Part shown: one piece after another, positions 9,188-17,775 of the stretch
How positions within the stretch are numbered: the stretch's first letter is position 1
How the letters are laid out: every line of letters starts with the position of its first letter
Assembly: GCF_001017435.1 (NCBI RefSeq)
Contig: NZ_CP011371.1
Span: 1,674,001 to 1,738,000, forward strand
DNA from: Caldimonas brevitalea
GTDB taxonomy: Bacteria; Pseudomonadota; Gammaproteobacteria; Burkholderiales; Burkholderiaceae_C
Length of the DNA: 64,000 nt
Reading direction: 5' to 3'
Position numbers and translations under genes: made by a program
The notes under the pieces: generated by a model
Seen by the model: the letters and a program-made list of their open reading frames with translations, nothing else
Told to the model about the DNA's origin: nothing
The model's database searches: none

Positions 9188-10207
9188 TTACTTGCCGCTG
9201 GCGCCGCGCGCCTTGGCGACGGCGGCCTGTACCTCGTTCCACAGGTCCATGCCGACGTTCGAGGCGATGCTCGCATTGACCCGCGTCAGCCGGTCGCGCA
9301 TGCGGGCGGTCTCGGCCGGCGACAGCTCGTTGACCTGCATGCCCTTGGCCTTCAGATCGGCCAGGGCCTTGGCCGCCTCGTCGCGGGTGTCCTGGCGTTC
9401 GAAGTCGCGGCTCTTGCGGGCCGCGGTGAGCAGCACGTTGCGCTCGGCCGGCGTCAGGCCGTCCCAGTATTTCTTGCTGACCAGCACGATCCACGGGCTG
9501 TAGACGTGGTTGGTGACGGTGAGGTATTTCTGCACCTCATAGAACTTGCTGGACAGGATGGTGTTGTACGGATTCTCCTGGCCGTCCACCGCCTTGGTTT
9601 CGAGCGCGGTGAACAGCTCCGAGAAGGGCAGCGGCACGGCGTTCGCGCCCAGGGTCTTGAAGCTGTCGAGGAAGACGTTGTTCTGCATCACGCGCAGCTT
9701 GATGCCGTTGAGGTCTTCGAGCTTCGCCACCGGCTGCTTGTTGTTGGTCAGGTTGCGAAAGCCGTTCTCCCAGTAGACCAGGCCCACTAGGCCCTTCTCC
9801 TGCAGCTTGTCGATCACCTTCTGGCCGACCGGCCCGTCGAGCACGGCATCGGCTTCACGGGCGTTGTTGAACAGGAACGGAGTGTCCCAGACCGCCATCT
9901 CTTTGGTGATGCCGACCAGCGTGGCGGTCGAGCCGACCATCATCTCCTGCGCGCCGCCGATGAGGGCCTGCTGCATCTGGATGTCGGAGCCGAGGGCGGC
10001 CGCGCCGATGGCCCGCACCTTCATCTTGCCGCCCGACGCCTTTTCGACCTCGCGGGCGAACAGCTCGACCGCCCGGCCCTGGTTCGACTCCTTGTTCAGC
10101 CCGTAGCCGAAGCGGATCATTCTTGGCTTGATGTCCTGCGCCTGCGCGGCGGCAGCGGTGGCGAGCGCGATGCCGAGTGCGGCGACGAGGCGAGTGAGGT
10201 GGGTCAT
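9188..10207 (-). CDS. TRAP transporter solute-binding protein (DctP family)
   Basis: A 339-residue periplasmic binding protein with a signal peptide (LVAALGIALATAAAAQAQ). DctP-family features include WENGFRNLTNNKQPV, GIKLRVMQNNVFLDSFKTLGANAVPLPFSELFTAL and the Arg that salt-bridges the carboxylate of the ligand. It captures an organic acid for the adjacent TRAP permeases. Gluconate is the likeliest ligand because gntK and a LacI-type regulator sit in the same block; this is inference from context. It is last in the run gntK-dctQ-dctM-dctP. Confidence 0.9.
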   Translation of the reverse strand: MTHLTRLVAALGIALATAAAAQAQDIKPRMIRFGYGLNKESNQGRAVELFAREVEKASGGKMKVRAIGAAALGSDIQMQQALIGGAQEMMVGSTATLVGITKEMAVWDTPFLFNNAREADAVLDGPVGQKVIDKLQEKGLVGLVYWENGFRNLTNNKQPVAKLEDLNGIKLRVMQNNVFLDSFKTLGANAVPLPFSELFTALETKAVDGQENPYNTILSSKFYEVQKYLTVTNHVYSPWIVLVSKKYWDGLTPAERNVLLTAARKSRDFERQDTRDEAAKALADLKAKGMQVNELSPAETARMRDRLTRVNASIASNVGMDLWNEVQAAVAKARGASGK

Positions 10208-10241
10208 GAGGTGATCTCCTGAACAAGAACAACAAAGGGAG

Positions 10242-11522
10242 TTAGTGCAGCCACTTCAACGGCGCCAGGACCAGCTGCGGAAAGGCGACGAACAGCACCA
10301 GCAGCAGGAAGTACATCGCCAGGAAGGGCGTGGTGCCCTGGATCACCGTCGCCATGCGCAGCCGCCCGACGCCGGCCACGACGTTCTGCACCGTGCCCAC
10401 GGGCGGCGTGATCAGACCGAGGCTGCCGACGTAGATGAACATGAAGCCGAAGTAGACCGGGTCGATGCCGGCCTTGGCGGCGAGCGGCGCGCACACGGGG
10501 GCGAAGATCAGGATGGTCGGCGTCAGGTCCATCGCGGTGCCGACGAACAGCAAGAACACCATCATGAGTGCCATGAACAGCAGCGGGCTGTCCATCGCCG
10601 GGGCAAACACCTGCGCCAGTTCGTTGGGCAGGTCGGCCAGCGTGATCATGTAGGCCGTCACGGTGGCGGCACCGCACAGGAACATGACCACGGCGGTGGT
10701 CTTGCTGGCCGAGACCAGCACCCGATAGAGCCCGCGCAGGTTGAGTTCACGGTAGACGCAGGTCGACACCAGCAGGGCGTAGACGGCCGCGACGACGGCG
10801 GCTTCGGTGGGCGTGAACACGCCGCCCTTCAGGCCACCCAGGATGATCACCGGCATCATCAGCGCCCACAGGCTGCCGAGTAGCGCGTGCAAGCGTTCCG
10901 GCCATGAGGCGGGCGGCAGGGGTGCAAGGCGGTGGCGCCTCGCGATGGCATACCAGGCGCACAGCAAGAACAGTCCCATCATCAGCCCCGGGAAGATGCC
11001 CGACAGGAACAGCTTGCTGATCGACGTGTTGGTGGTGACACCGTAGATCACGAAGGGCATCGACGGCGGGATGATGGGCGCGATGATGCCGCCCGACGAC
11101 AGCAGCCCGGCGCTGTAGCTGTCGGGGTAGTGCTGCGAGCGCATCATCGGCAGCAAGAGGGTGGCGAGCGCGGCGGTGTCGGCGATCGCCGAGCCGCTCA
11201 TCGACGCGAGCAGGATGGCGGCGCCGATCGCGACGAAACCGAGGCCGCCACGGATGTGGCCGACCAGGCTGCGCGCCAGGTCGATGATGCGCCGGCTCAA
11301 GCCGCCCGCGTTCATCAGCTCGCCGGCCAGGATGAAAAACGGCACCGCCAGCAGCGGGAAATTGTCGAAACCCGCTTGCAGGTTCTGCGCCAGCAGCTGC
11401 GGGTCGAAGAAGTCCAGGTGGTACATCAGCGCCACGCCGGTGAGCAGCAGCGCATGGGCGATCGGCATGCCGATCAGCATGCCGGCCAGCAGCACGCAGA
11501 GAAAGATCGCGGTCACGAGCAT
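10242..11522 (-). CDS. TRAP transporter large permease (DctM family)
   Basis: A 426-residue protein with about twelve membrane helices, the usual size for DctM. Family stretches include PLLAVPFFILAGELMNAGGLSRRIIDLARSLVGHIRGG (about residues 55-92), GSAIADTAALATLLLPMM and the C-terminal FIYVGSLGLITPPVGTVQNVV. It forms the inner-membrane channel that uses the sodium or proton gradient. The ATG is 7 bases after the small permease gene ends, and 34 bases separate its stop from the binding-protein gene, so the three belong to one operon. Confidence 0.95.
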   Translation of the reverse strand: MLVTAIFLCVLLAGMLIGMPIAHALLLTGVALMYHLDFFDPQLLAQNLQAGFDNFPLLAVPFFILAGELMNAGGLSRRIIDLARSLVGHIRGGLGFVAIGAAILLASMSGSAIADTAALATLLLPMMRSQHYPDSYSAGLLSSGGIIAPIIPPSMPFVIYGVTTNTSISKLFLSGIFPGLMMGLFLLCAWYAIARRHRLAPLPPASWPERLHALLGSLWALMMPVIILGGLKGGVFTPTEAAVVAAVYALLVSTCVYRELNLRGLYRVLVSASKTTAVVMFLCGAATVTAYMITLADLPNELAQVFAPAMDSPLLFMALMMVFLLFVGTAMDLTPTILIFAPVCAPLAAKAGIDPVYFGFMFIYVGSLGLITPPVGTVQNVVAGVGRLRMATVIQGTTPFLAMYFLLLVLFVAFPQLVLAPLKWLH

Positions 11523-11529
11523 GGCCGCC

Positions 11530-12048
11530 TCACTCGACGTGGGTGTCGGCCGACCCGAGGGGCGCCTCGCCCCCCACCACCACCTGGTGCAGCAGCACCG
11601 CCAGCATGCCGATGGCCAGCACCAGCGTGGCGGCCGCGGCGAGTGCGAGCGGGTAGCCGATCACCGTGCTGTGGCTGTCCAGGCCCGCCTGCACCTGCCG
11701 CCACGAGCCCTGGGTCACCAGCACCAGGACGTAGGCGATGCCCAGCCGGGACAGTGCGGTGCACCAGCGTCGTGGAGCCGCGCGCAGACGCGACGTCAGC
11801 AGGTCGAAGCCAAGGTGCTGCCGTTCGCGCGAGGCGACGATGGCGCCGATGCACACCAGCCAGACGAACAGCAGGCGGGCCAGTTCTTCGTAGAACACGA
11901 TGCCGGTGTCGAAGGCATAACGCAGCACCACGTTGACGAACACGGCGAGCACCATGCCGGCGAGACCGAGGGCCATGGCCGCTTCGGCGACGCGCTGCAA
12001 CAGCGCCCCGAGACGGCGGCCGGTGGCGGCGGGAGGGGAGGTGGTCAT
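11530..12048 (-). CDS. TRAP transporter small permease (DctQ family)
   Basis: About 172 residues with four membrane helices. The typical DctQ stretch is FYEELARLLFVWLVCIGAIVASRERQHLGFD. The ATG at 12048 is chosen because GGAG lies about seven bases upstream; the frame is open to 12207, but that extension is Arg/Ala-rich with no helix. It pairs with DctM. The 136-base gap to gntK contains no obvious terminator, so co-transcription with gntK is likely. Confidence 0.9.
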   Translation of the reverse strand: MTTSPPAATGRRLGALLQRVAEAAMALGLAGMVLAVFVNVVLRYAFDTGIVFYEELARLLFVWLVCIGAIVASRERQHLGFDLLTSRLRAAPRRWCTALSRLGIAYVLVLVTQGSWRQVQAGLDSHSTVIGYPLALAAAATLVLAIGMLAVLLHQVVVGGEAPLGSADTHVE

Positions 12049-12184
12049 CGTGCAACTCCTGCGACTGGCCAGGCGGGCAAGTGTCCGGCGGGCGAGCGGT
12101 TCGACCGAACGAGCCGGCACCAATCGGTGCCAGCGCGGCCGGACGGCAGCTGGGTAGGGGCCGGCGCGAAGGCCGCCGGCTGTC

Positions 12185-12721
12185 TCAAGGGCGGCCCCCG
12201 GCCGCAAGCCAGCTCACCACTTGCGCCGTCAGTGCGTCGAGCGGCTGGGTGGCATCCACCCGCAACACGCCGGGCTCTCCGACCGGCGACTCGAGCGCGG
12301 CGAACTGGCTGGCGACCAGCGAGGGCGAAAAGAAGTGCGCGCCGCGCGATGCGACCCGCAGGTGTGCGGTGGCGGGGTCGAGGTCGAGGAAGACGAAGCG
12401 CAGGCCCGGCTTGGCCGCGCGCAGCTGATCGCGGTAGCGGCGCCGCAGCGCGGAGCAGGTGAGCACCACACCGCCCTGGTGCGCCGAGAGCATGGAGGCG
12501 AGGCGCTCCAGCCAGCCCTGGCGGTCGGCGTCGGTCAGCGCGATGCCGGCGCGCATCTTGGCCACGCTCTCGGCCGCATGGAAATCATCACCTTCGATCA
12601 GCGGCCACCCCAGCGCGTCCGCGCAGCGAGCCCCAAGGCTGGACTTGCCGCACCCCGCCACGCCCATCACGACGAGTGCGGCCGGATCGGGTAGTGAACG
12701 GGTAGCGCTGTCCATGCTCAT
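12185..12721 (-). CDS. gntK: Gluconokinase
   Basis: A 178-residue P-loop kinase of the GntK/IdnK family. Walker A is GVAGCGKSS at residues 20-28. The family motifs LIEGDDFHAAESVAKMRAGIALTDADRQGWL, CSALRRRYRDQLR and SRGAHFFSPSLVASQFAALE are all present. It phosphorylates gluconate to 6-phosphogluconate, the substrate of Edd. It heads the transport operon and is divergent from the LacI-family gene. An in-frame ATG two codons downstream (12715) is an alternative start. A LacI-type palindrome overlaps its first codons. Confidence 0.95.
   Translation of the reverse strand: MSMDSATRSLPDPAALVVMGVAGCGKSSLGARCADALGWPLIEGDDFHAAESVAKMRAGIALTDADRQGWLERLASMLSAHQGGVVLTCSALRRRYRDQLRAAKPGLRFVFLDLDPATAHLRVASRGAHFFSPSLVASQFAALESPVGEPGVLRVDATQPLDALTAQVVSWLAAGGRP
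12701..12713. promoter_or_regulatory. LacI-type operator candidate inside the start of gntK
   Basis: GGTAGCGCTGTCC matches the site at 12849-12861 at 12 of 13 bases. The centre AGCGCT is palindromic with the central CG typical of LacI-family operators. It covers codons 3-7 of gntK, so a bound repressor could block elongation or support looping to the second site. Confidence 0.5.
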
Positions 12722-12833
12722 GACGTATTGAAGGGGGGTGCTAAAAGCTCAGGATAGGCTCGAAAACATGCTTTTGTAAGACCAATTCGGCTCGTGGACG
12801 GTGCCATCCCCTCGTGACACACGCGGCGCGTGC

Positions 12834-12862
12834 TTGTGAAGAGGGGTTGGTAGCGCTATCCT
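12834..12862 (+). promoter_or_regulatory. gntR promoter with overlapping LacI-type operator
   Basis: TTGTGA (12834-12839) and TATCCT (12857-12862) are separated by 17 bases and form a plausible -35/-10 pair for the LacI-family gene at 12902. The palindrome GGTAGCGCTATCC (12849-12861) lies over the spacer and the -10, a position suited to autorepression. Confidence 0.5.
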
Positions 12863-12901
12863 ACGCGCCAGCCCTGGAAAACGTATAGGTGAAACCCGAG
12901 G

Positions 12902-13927
12902 ATGACGACTCCCACGCGCCGGCGCCGCTCGAGCGGCAGGATCACCCTGCAGGATGTGGCACGTGAGGCAGACGTCAGCCCGATCACGGCATCGCGCGCC
13001 TTGCGCAACGAGCGCGGCGTGGCCGCCGAACTGGTCGCGCGGGTGCAGGACGCCGCGCAGCGCCTCGGCTACGTCCCCGATCCGGCGGCGCGCGCCTTGG
13101 CATCGGCCCGCAGCACCCATGTGGTGGTGCTGGTGCCCTTGCTGTCGAATGCCCTGTTCGTCGACCTGCTCGAGGCCGTGCACCGGACCTTGTTTCCGGC
13201 CGGCTACCAGGCCTTGATCGGCGTCACCCATTACGACCCGGCGGAGGAGGAGCAACTGCTGCGCAGCTATCTTGCGCACCGGCCGGCCGGGCTGCTGGTG
13301 ACGGGCTTCGACCGTACCGAAACAGCGCGGCGCCTGATACAGGGCAGCGGGCTGCCCTGCGTCCACCTGATGGAAGCGACCGAGACGCCCGGGGTGTATT
13401 GCGCCGGTTTTTCGCAGCTCGAGGCCGGCGCCGCGATCACGGAGCACCTGTTGGCGCAGGGCTACCGTCGTATTGCCTTCGTGGCTGCCCAGCTCGACCC
13501 GCGCACGATGCAGCGTGCAGAGGGCTTTCGCCGCGCCTTGCGCGGAGCGGGTTGTTATGACGCCCGACTGGAACTGCTGTGTCCCGAACCGTCGTCGATC
13601 GCGCTCGGTGGGCGCTTGCTGGAAGAACTGCTGCAGACGCGCCGCGAGGTCGAGGCGGTGTTCTTCTGCAACGACGACCTCGCCCAGGGAGGTCTGCTGG
13701 CCGCCCAGCGGCTCGGTGTGGCAGTGCCGGGCCGCCTCGCGGTGGCCGGCTTCAACGATCTGGCCGGCAGCGACCAGATGATCCCGCCGCTGACCACGGT
13801 GCGAACGCCTCGCTACGAAGTGGGGGAGGCGGGAGCGCGCATGCTGTTGCAGCTGATCCGCGGGGAGGTGCCGGCGCCGGGTTGCGTCAAGCTCGGGTAC
13901 GAGGTGGTGGTGCGCGACAGCACCTGA
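12902..13927 (+). CDS. LacI-family repressor, probable gluconate regulator (GntR-like)
   Basis: A 341-residue protein. The N-terminal helix-turn-helix reads ITLQDVAREADVSPITASRALRN (about residues 14-36), with the hinge helix RVQDAAQRLGYVPDPAARALAS. A periplasmic-binding-like sugar/acid sensor domain follows (CNDDLAQGGLLAAQRLGVAVPGRLAVAGFNDL). It is divergent from gntK and the TRAP genes and has near-identical palindromes at both ends of the 180-base gap. It should repress both directions in the absence of gluconate or 6-phosphogluconate. The effector is inferred from neighbours. Confidence 0.9.
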   Translation: MTTPTRRRRSSGRITLQDVAREADVSPITASRALRNERGVAAELVARVQDAAQRLGYVPDPAARALASARSTHVVVLVPLLSNALFVDLLEAVHRTLFPAGYQALIGVTHYDPAEEEQLLRSYLAHRPAGLLVTGFDRTETARRLIQGSGLPCVHLMEATETPGVYCAGFSQLEAGAAITEHLLAQGYRRIAFVAAQLDPRTMQRAEGFRRALRGAGCYDARLELLCPEPSSIALGGRLLEELLQTRREVEAVFFCNDDLAQGGLLAAQRLGVAVPGRLAVAGFNDLAGSDQMIPPLTTVRTPRYEVGEAGARMLLQLIRGEVPAPGCVKLGYEVVVRDST

Positions 13928-13977
13928 AGGCGGACGGCCACCTCTAACGCCTGGATACAGGGCCTCGTCCGCTACAC

Positions 13978-14003
13978 GCTAGGGTGCACGGGCGTGCCCT
14001 AGC
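13978..14003 (+). terminator. Hairpin downstream of the LacI-family gene
   Basis: GCTAGG pairs with CCTAGC, and an inner GCAC/GTGC pair closes a GGGC loop. It lies 51 bases after the stop codon. There is no T-tract, so it may be a weak or Rho-assisted terminator. Confidence 0.35.
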
Positions 14004-14213
14004 TAACGAAGCATCAGCGCACCTTCCGCAGCACCTCTGGTCGGCCATGCAGGTCGGCCTTCCTCTGCGTTTCTCCCTCCGAAGCCAAGGTCCCGGACGT
14101 GCGGCGCGATTCGGATGTCCCCGTGTTGCCTGCAGCGACGGCGCGGGAATTGCGTGTGTTTCTGTTGCAGTTGTTTGCTATTGGTGCCGTTTCGTATATC
14201 GCAGGAGAATCAG

Positions 14214-15404
14214 ATGAAGCAGGGGCGGTTGAATTGGCTCGATTCCGCGCGGGCGTTGCTGATGCTGCTCGGCATTCCCTTCCACGTCGCGATGGCCTAT
14301 TCGATCGCCACCGACTGGTGGGTGTTTTCGCCCGAGAAGTCGGCCGTGTTGTCGTTTTTCGCCGCCACGTCGAACACGTTTCGCATGCACTCGTTTTTTG
14401 TCGTCGCCGGCTTTTTCAGCTTTTTGATCCTGAGCCGGCGCGGCCCGAAAGAGTTCGTGCGGGCACGCCTGACACGTCTGGGCCTGCCCTTGCTTACCGC
14501 CTTGCTGCTGCTGGGGCCGCTGCACGCGCTGCTGATGACCTGGGCCGGGCCGATGCGGATCGAAGGGGAGCCGATCGCGCGCGCCTTCATCATCGACGGC
14601 CAGATCACCGACCGCCCCGGGCTGCACCTGGTGGCCCACCTGTGGTTTCTGATCGACCTGTTGCAGTTTTCCTTGCTGACGGCACTGCTGGCGCGCTTCG
14701 GGCTGGTGCGCGGCATCGAGGCGCTGGCGCGTCGCCTGCAAGGCATCGGCCCGCTGGGCGTGGCCGCCTTGCTGGCCGCCCACGTCGCCTACAACATCGC
14801 CTGGACCGGCCTGGGGCAACTCGGCATTGCCTTGCCGGGCTATTTCTGGGGCGGTGTCAGCACGCACACCTTGTTCATGTTCGCGCCTTACTTCATCGCC
14901 GGCCTGGTGTTCTGCGCTGACCGCAGCCTGCTGTTCCGGGCGCTCACCTGGACCAAGACGTCGGTCGGTATCGCGCTGGTGTTGCTGCTGCTGGGCGGCG
15001 TCGTGATGACCTTGTGGCACGACGGCGGCACGGCGTGGCAAAAGGCGTTGCGGGTGGTTGTGCGCCCCCTGGCCGCCTGGTCGGGCTTCCATCTGGTGGT
15101 GGGTGCCTGCTGGCGCTTCCTCGACATCGAGCATCGCCTGGTGAAGCAACTGGTCGACGGCGCCTATTCGATCTACCTCCTGCACCACCCCATCGTGGTC
15201 GCGCTGGCGATTCCGCTGTGTTTCGTGCACCTGCCGCCGCTGCTGGAGTTCGCCGCCCTGACCGCGGCCGGCCTGGGGCTGTCGTGGGGCCTGCACCTGG
15301 TGCTCGGCCGCTTCTGGCTCTACCGCCTCTTCTTCAACGGTGATACCGCGGCTCGGCCACGTCGTCGCGAAGCCGCCCCGCTCGCGTCGGCCACGCCCGA
15401 CTGA
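14214..15404 (+). CDS. Acyltransferase-3 family membrane protein (OpgC-like)
   Basis: A 396-residue integral membrane protein with about ten helices. The N-terminus RLNWLDSARALLMLLGIPFHVAM carries the family Asp and His (the R/D-x10-H pattern). FRMHSFFVVAGFF, HLWFLIDLLQFSLL and AYSIYLLHHPIVV are further acyltransferase-3 features. It would transfer acyl groups to an envelope carbohydrate; osmoregulated glucan (OpgC) is one option. ATG 14214 follows AGGAG at 14203-14207. In-frame starts further upstream add no recognisable sequence. Confidence 0.85.
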   Translation: MKQGRLNWLDSARALLMLLGIPFHVAMAYSIATDWWVFSPEKSAVLSFFAATSNTFRMHSFFVVAGFFSFLILSRRGPKEFVRARLTRLGLPLLTALLLLGPLHALLMTWAGPMRIEGEPIARAFIIDGQITDRPGLHLVAHLWFLIDLLQFSLLTALLARFGLVRGIEALARRLQGIGPLGVAALLAAHVAYNIAWTGLGQLGIALPGYFWGGVSTHTLFMFAPYFIAGLVFCADRSLLFRALTWTKTSVGIALVLLLLGGVVMTLWHDGGTAWQKALRVVVRPLAAWSGFHLVVGACWRFLDIEHRLVKQLVDGAYSIYLLHHPIVVALAIPLCFVHLPPLLEFAALTAAGLGLSWGLHLVLGRFWLYRLFFNGDTAARPRRREAAPLASATPD

Positions 15405-15532
15405 CCCGTCGCACCCAGCGGGCGGCCAGTACCAGCGGCGCTGCCGCAGGCATTGGCCGCAGCGCTTGCGCGGGCCTATCCCGCCCCTTATGTTGGCCCG
15501 ACCCGCTTCCCCTCGCGCACAAGGAGCCCAGC

Positions 15533-15964
15533 ATGAGCATTCCCCGCACCGACCCCCGCGACATCACCGACGTGGTGCCGCGTCCACCGGCGATCGGGCC
15601 GCGCCACAACGGCGCGTTCGATCCGCTCGGGCAGTGGCTCAGTCTGTGCGACGCTTACACGCGCACCACCTTCGACTCGGCCGAGCAGGTCAGTGCGGCC
15701 TGGGCCGAGATGCAGGCGCTGTGGTTGTCGCCGCTGCAGTGGTGGATGCCCTCAGCGGGGCGGTGGATGCCGAACGCCGCCGAGGCGGTCCGCGACCAGG
15801 ATGCCAGCAAGCTGGTGGCAGGCACGATGCCTCCGCAACCGTTGCAGGAGGCGACCCGCGAACTGATGACCGTGGGGCTGCATTCGCTGGGCGACTGGCG
15901 ACGCTGGTGGGGGCCCTGGGCCGCGTGGCCCGGGGTGGTGCCGAACGATAGCCGTGCGTCCTAG
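15533..15964 (+). CDS. Small Trp-rich protein next to a phasin-like gene
   Basis: A 143-residue protein with a good AAGGAG ribosome site. It is notable for many Trp residues (PLQWWMPS, DWRRWWGPWAAWPG) in amphipathic stretches. I recognise no named family. Its position 257 bases before a phasin-like gene, and its mix of helix and Trp, suggest a PHA-granule or membrane-surface protein; this is inference only. Confidence 0.6.
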   Translation: MSIPRTDPRDITDVVPRPPAIGPRHNGAFDPLGQWLSLCDAYTRTTFDSAEQVSAAWAEMQALWLSPLQWWMPSAGRWMPNAAEAVRDQDASKLVAGTMPPQPLQEATRELMTVGLHSLGDWRRWWGPWAAWPGVVPNDSRAS

Positions 15965-16221
15965 GCCCACGCGCCGTGCCCCACACCCGGACCGGCGCGT
16001 CATTCCAGGTCCTCCGGCCCGGCGCGCAGCGAGGCCCGCGCAGATCGGGTGCCGGCAAACCACCTTCACGCAACGCTTGTTGCATGCTTGTCCACGACGT
16101 GCCCGGGTGCTTCGATTGACTTGACACACGCCGGCTCGCCCAATGCCCCTTTTGACCACGAGGACGAGGCCCGCCCGTGCGGGTCCAAGTCCTGTCCATC
16201 TCTCGCAATAGGAGGCTGACG

Positions 16222-16959
16222 ATGAAGAACCCGAGCCCTTCGCAACCGACATCCGTTCCACCCGAGACGGTTGCGACACCCACGGCCGCCGCGGCCGCGG
16301 CGGCCGCAGCAGGCGCTTCCAGCGCCGCGGCAGATGCGGCGGAAACCGCCGCCCGGCGGGTGCCCGGGCCGCATGCACTCGACGCCTGGGCGGAACTCGG
16401 CAAGACCCAGCTTGCCGGCGTCATCGGGCTGGCGCAGTCGCTCGCCAGCGGCGCACAGTCCTTGCGGGAAATGCAACTCCAGGCGGCCCGCCAGGCTCAG
16501 CAACGGTATGAAGAGGCTGCCACGCGCGTCGGCAGTGCGCGCGATGTGGGCGATCTTTTCGGCATCCAGGCGCAATTGCTGCGTTCGGCGGGCGAAGGCG
16601 GGCTGCAGTACTGGATGGGCTACTTCGACACCCTGAACCGGGCCCGCAACGAGGTCGCCAACCGCCTGGCCAGCAGCCTGGCCGAGTGGCAGAAGACCAG
16701 CCTCACCGCGGCGCAGGAATGGGCCGGCAACACGCAGGCGGTGACGTCGGCAGCTTCCGGTGCAGCCGGCAGCGGCCCGCGCAGCTGGACCCCCGGCGCG
16801 CTCGGCTGGCCTTCACCGGACGCGGCGCAAGGTGCTCTCGGTTGGGCCACTTCCGCATGGGACCAGTGGCTGGCGCAGGCCAACAACTGGCAGCGCAGCG
16901 TGGGACGGCAGGCCGCCGACATCGCGGCTTCTGCGACCGGGCAGGGGCCCGTGCACTGA
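16222..16959 (+). CDS. Phasin-family protein
   Basis: A 245-residue protein starting at the ATG that follows AGGAGG (16210-16215). A low-complexity Pro/Ala head (residues 1-50, with a run of about nine Ala) is followed by a helical phasin-like domain (AELGKTQLAGVIGLAQSLASGAQSLREMQL, GDLFGIQAQLLRSAGEGGLQYW). The C-terminus is Gly/Trp-rich. Phasins coat polyhydroxyalkanoate granules. The family assignment rests on the pattern of short amphipathic helices, and no PHA synthase lies in the window. Confidence 0.65.
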   Translation: MKNPSPSQPTSVPPETVATPTAAAAAAAAAGASSAAADAAETAARRVPGPHALDAWAELGKTQLAGVIGLAQSLASGAQSLREMQLQAARQAQQRYEEAATRVGSARDVGDLFGIQAQLLRSAGEGGLQYWMGYFDTLNRARNEVANRLASSLAEWQKTSLTAAQEWAGNTQAVTSAASGAAGSGPRSWTPGALGWPSPDAAQGALGWATSAWDQWLAQANNWQRSVGRQAADIAASATGQGPVH

Positions 16960-17053
16960 CCTTCTTCCGATCACGCCGCCACACAGCGCCGGCCGGGCCC
17001 TGCCTGGACGGCGTTGAGTGCCACCACAGAGGCGGGGGAGAAGAGGAATGACA

Positions 17054-17079
17054 CGGGGCCCGTGCTGACACGGGCCCCG
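17054..17079. terminator. Perfect 11-bp stem between convergent genes
   Basis: CGGGGCCCGTG and CACGGGCCCCG pair exactly around a CTGA loop. It lies 94 bases after the phasin-like gene and 28 bases after the convergent secreted-protein gene, so it can serve both. Neither side has a long T-tract. Confidence 0.55.
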
Positions 17080-17107
17080 AAGCGATGCCGCGGGTGCGGC
17101 GCTAACG

Positions 17108-17524
17108 TCAACGGATGGCGCCGCTGCGAGCGTCGGACTCGGCTTCCGAGTCCTTGCCCGGCCACCAACTCGTCGCTTCACCTTCACCGACCGGGCCCCT
17201 CAGTTCCGAGCCTGAGAAGTTCTCGTCGGTGTTAGCGCGTGGATCCGCCTGGCGACCCTGGGACTGATAGTCGGAGGGAGAGGCGCTGGGGCCCCGGCCG
17301 CTGGTGGCGGCATCGCTTTGGCCGCTCATCGTGCCTTGCTGGGTGGTCGCGCCCTGGCCGCCTGTCGGGGTCGAGCCCGTGTTGCCTTGCGACGGCGCAA
17401 CGCCTTGCTGGGTGCCGCTCAGCGGCGGGCTGGCGGGGTCGGTTACCGTGCTCTGCGCGTAGACGCTACCCGAAGCGAACAACGCGGCGACAACACAGCC
17501 CAGCAGATTCTTTTTCGATTTCAT
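17108..17524 (-). CDS. Secreted low-complexity protein
   Basis: A 138-residue protein with a clean Sec signal (MKSKKNLLGCVVAALFASGSVYAQ). The mature part is rich in Gln, Gly, Ser and Thr and looks disordered (PSQGNTGSTPTGGQGATTQQG). No conserved domain is recognised. It is likely periplasmic or extracellular. Confidence 0.65.
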   Translation of the reverse strand: MKSKKNLLGCVVAALFASGSVYAQSTVTDPASPPLSGTQQGVAPSQGNTGSTPTGGQGATTQQGTMSGQSDAATSGRGPSASPSDYQSQGRQADPRANTDENFSGSELRGPVGEGEATSWWPGKDSEAESDARSGAIR

Positions 17525-17775
17525 CTCAGCATTCCTTTCCTGCAGTTGAACGGTGCCCGGCGTTGCCGCCGGTCCTGAGAAGGCGCTCGAGGGGGAAGAA
17601 CCCTGTTCCCGTCACGCTTCATGGGAGCAGAGCAGACATCTGCATCAGGTGAACTGCCTTTCGTATCCCACGCATCTGTTACAGCAGCCAGCATGCCCGT
17701 GGAAACCCGCACCCTACGGGGTTTCCCTGATTCGGCTACGGCAGAATTTGCCGCCCGCGTGCAGCTTGAACAGCA

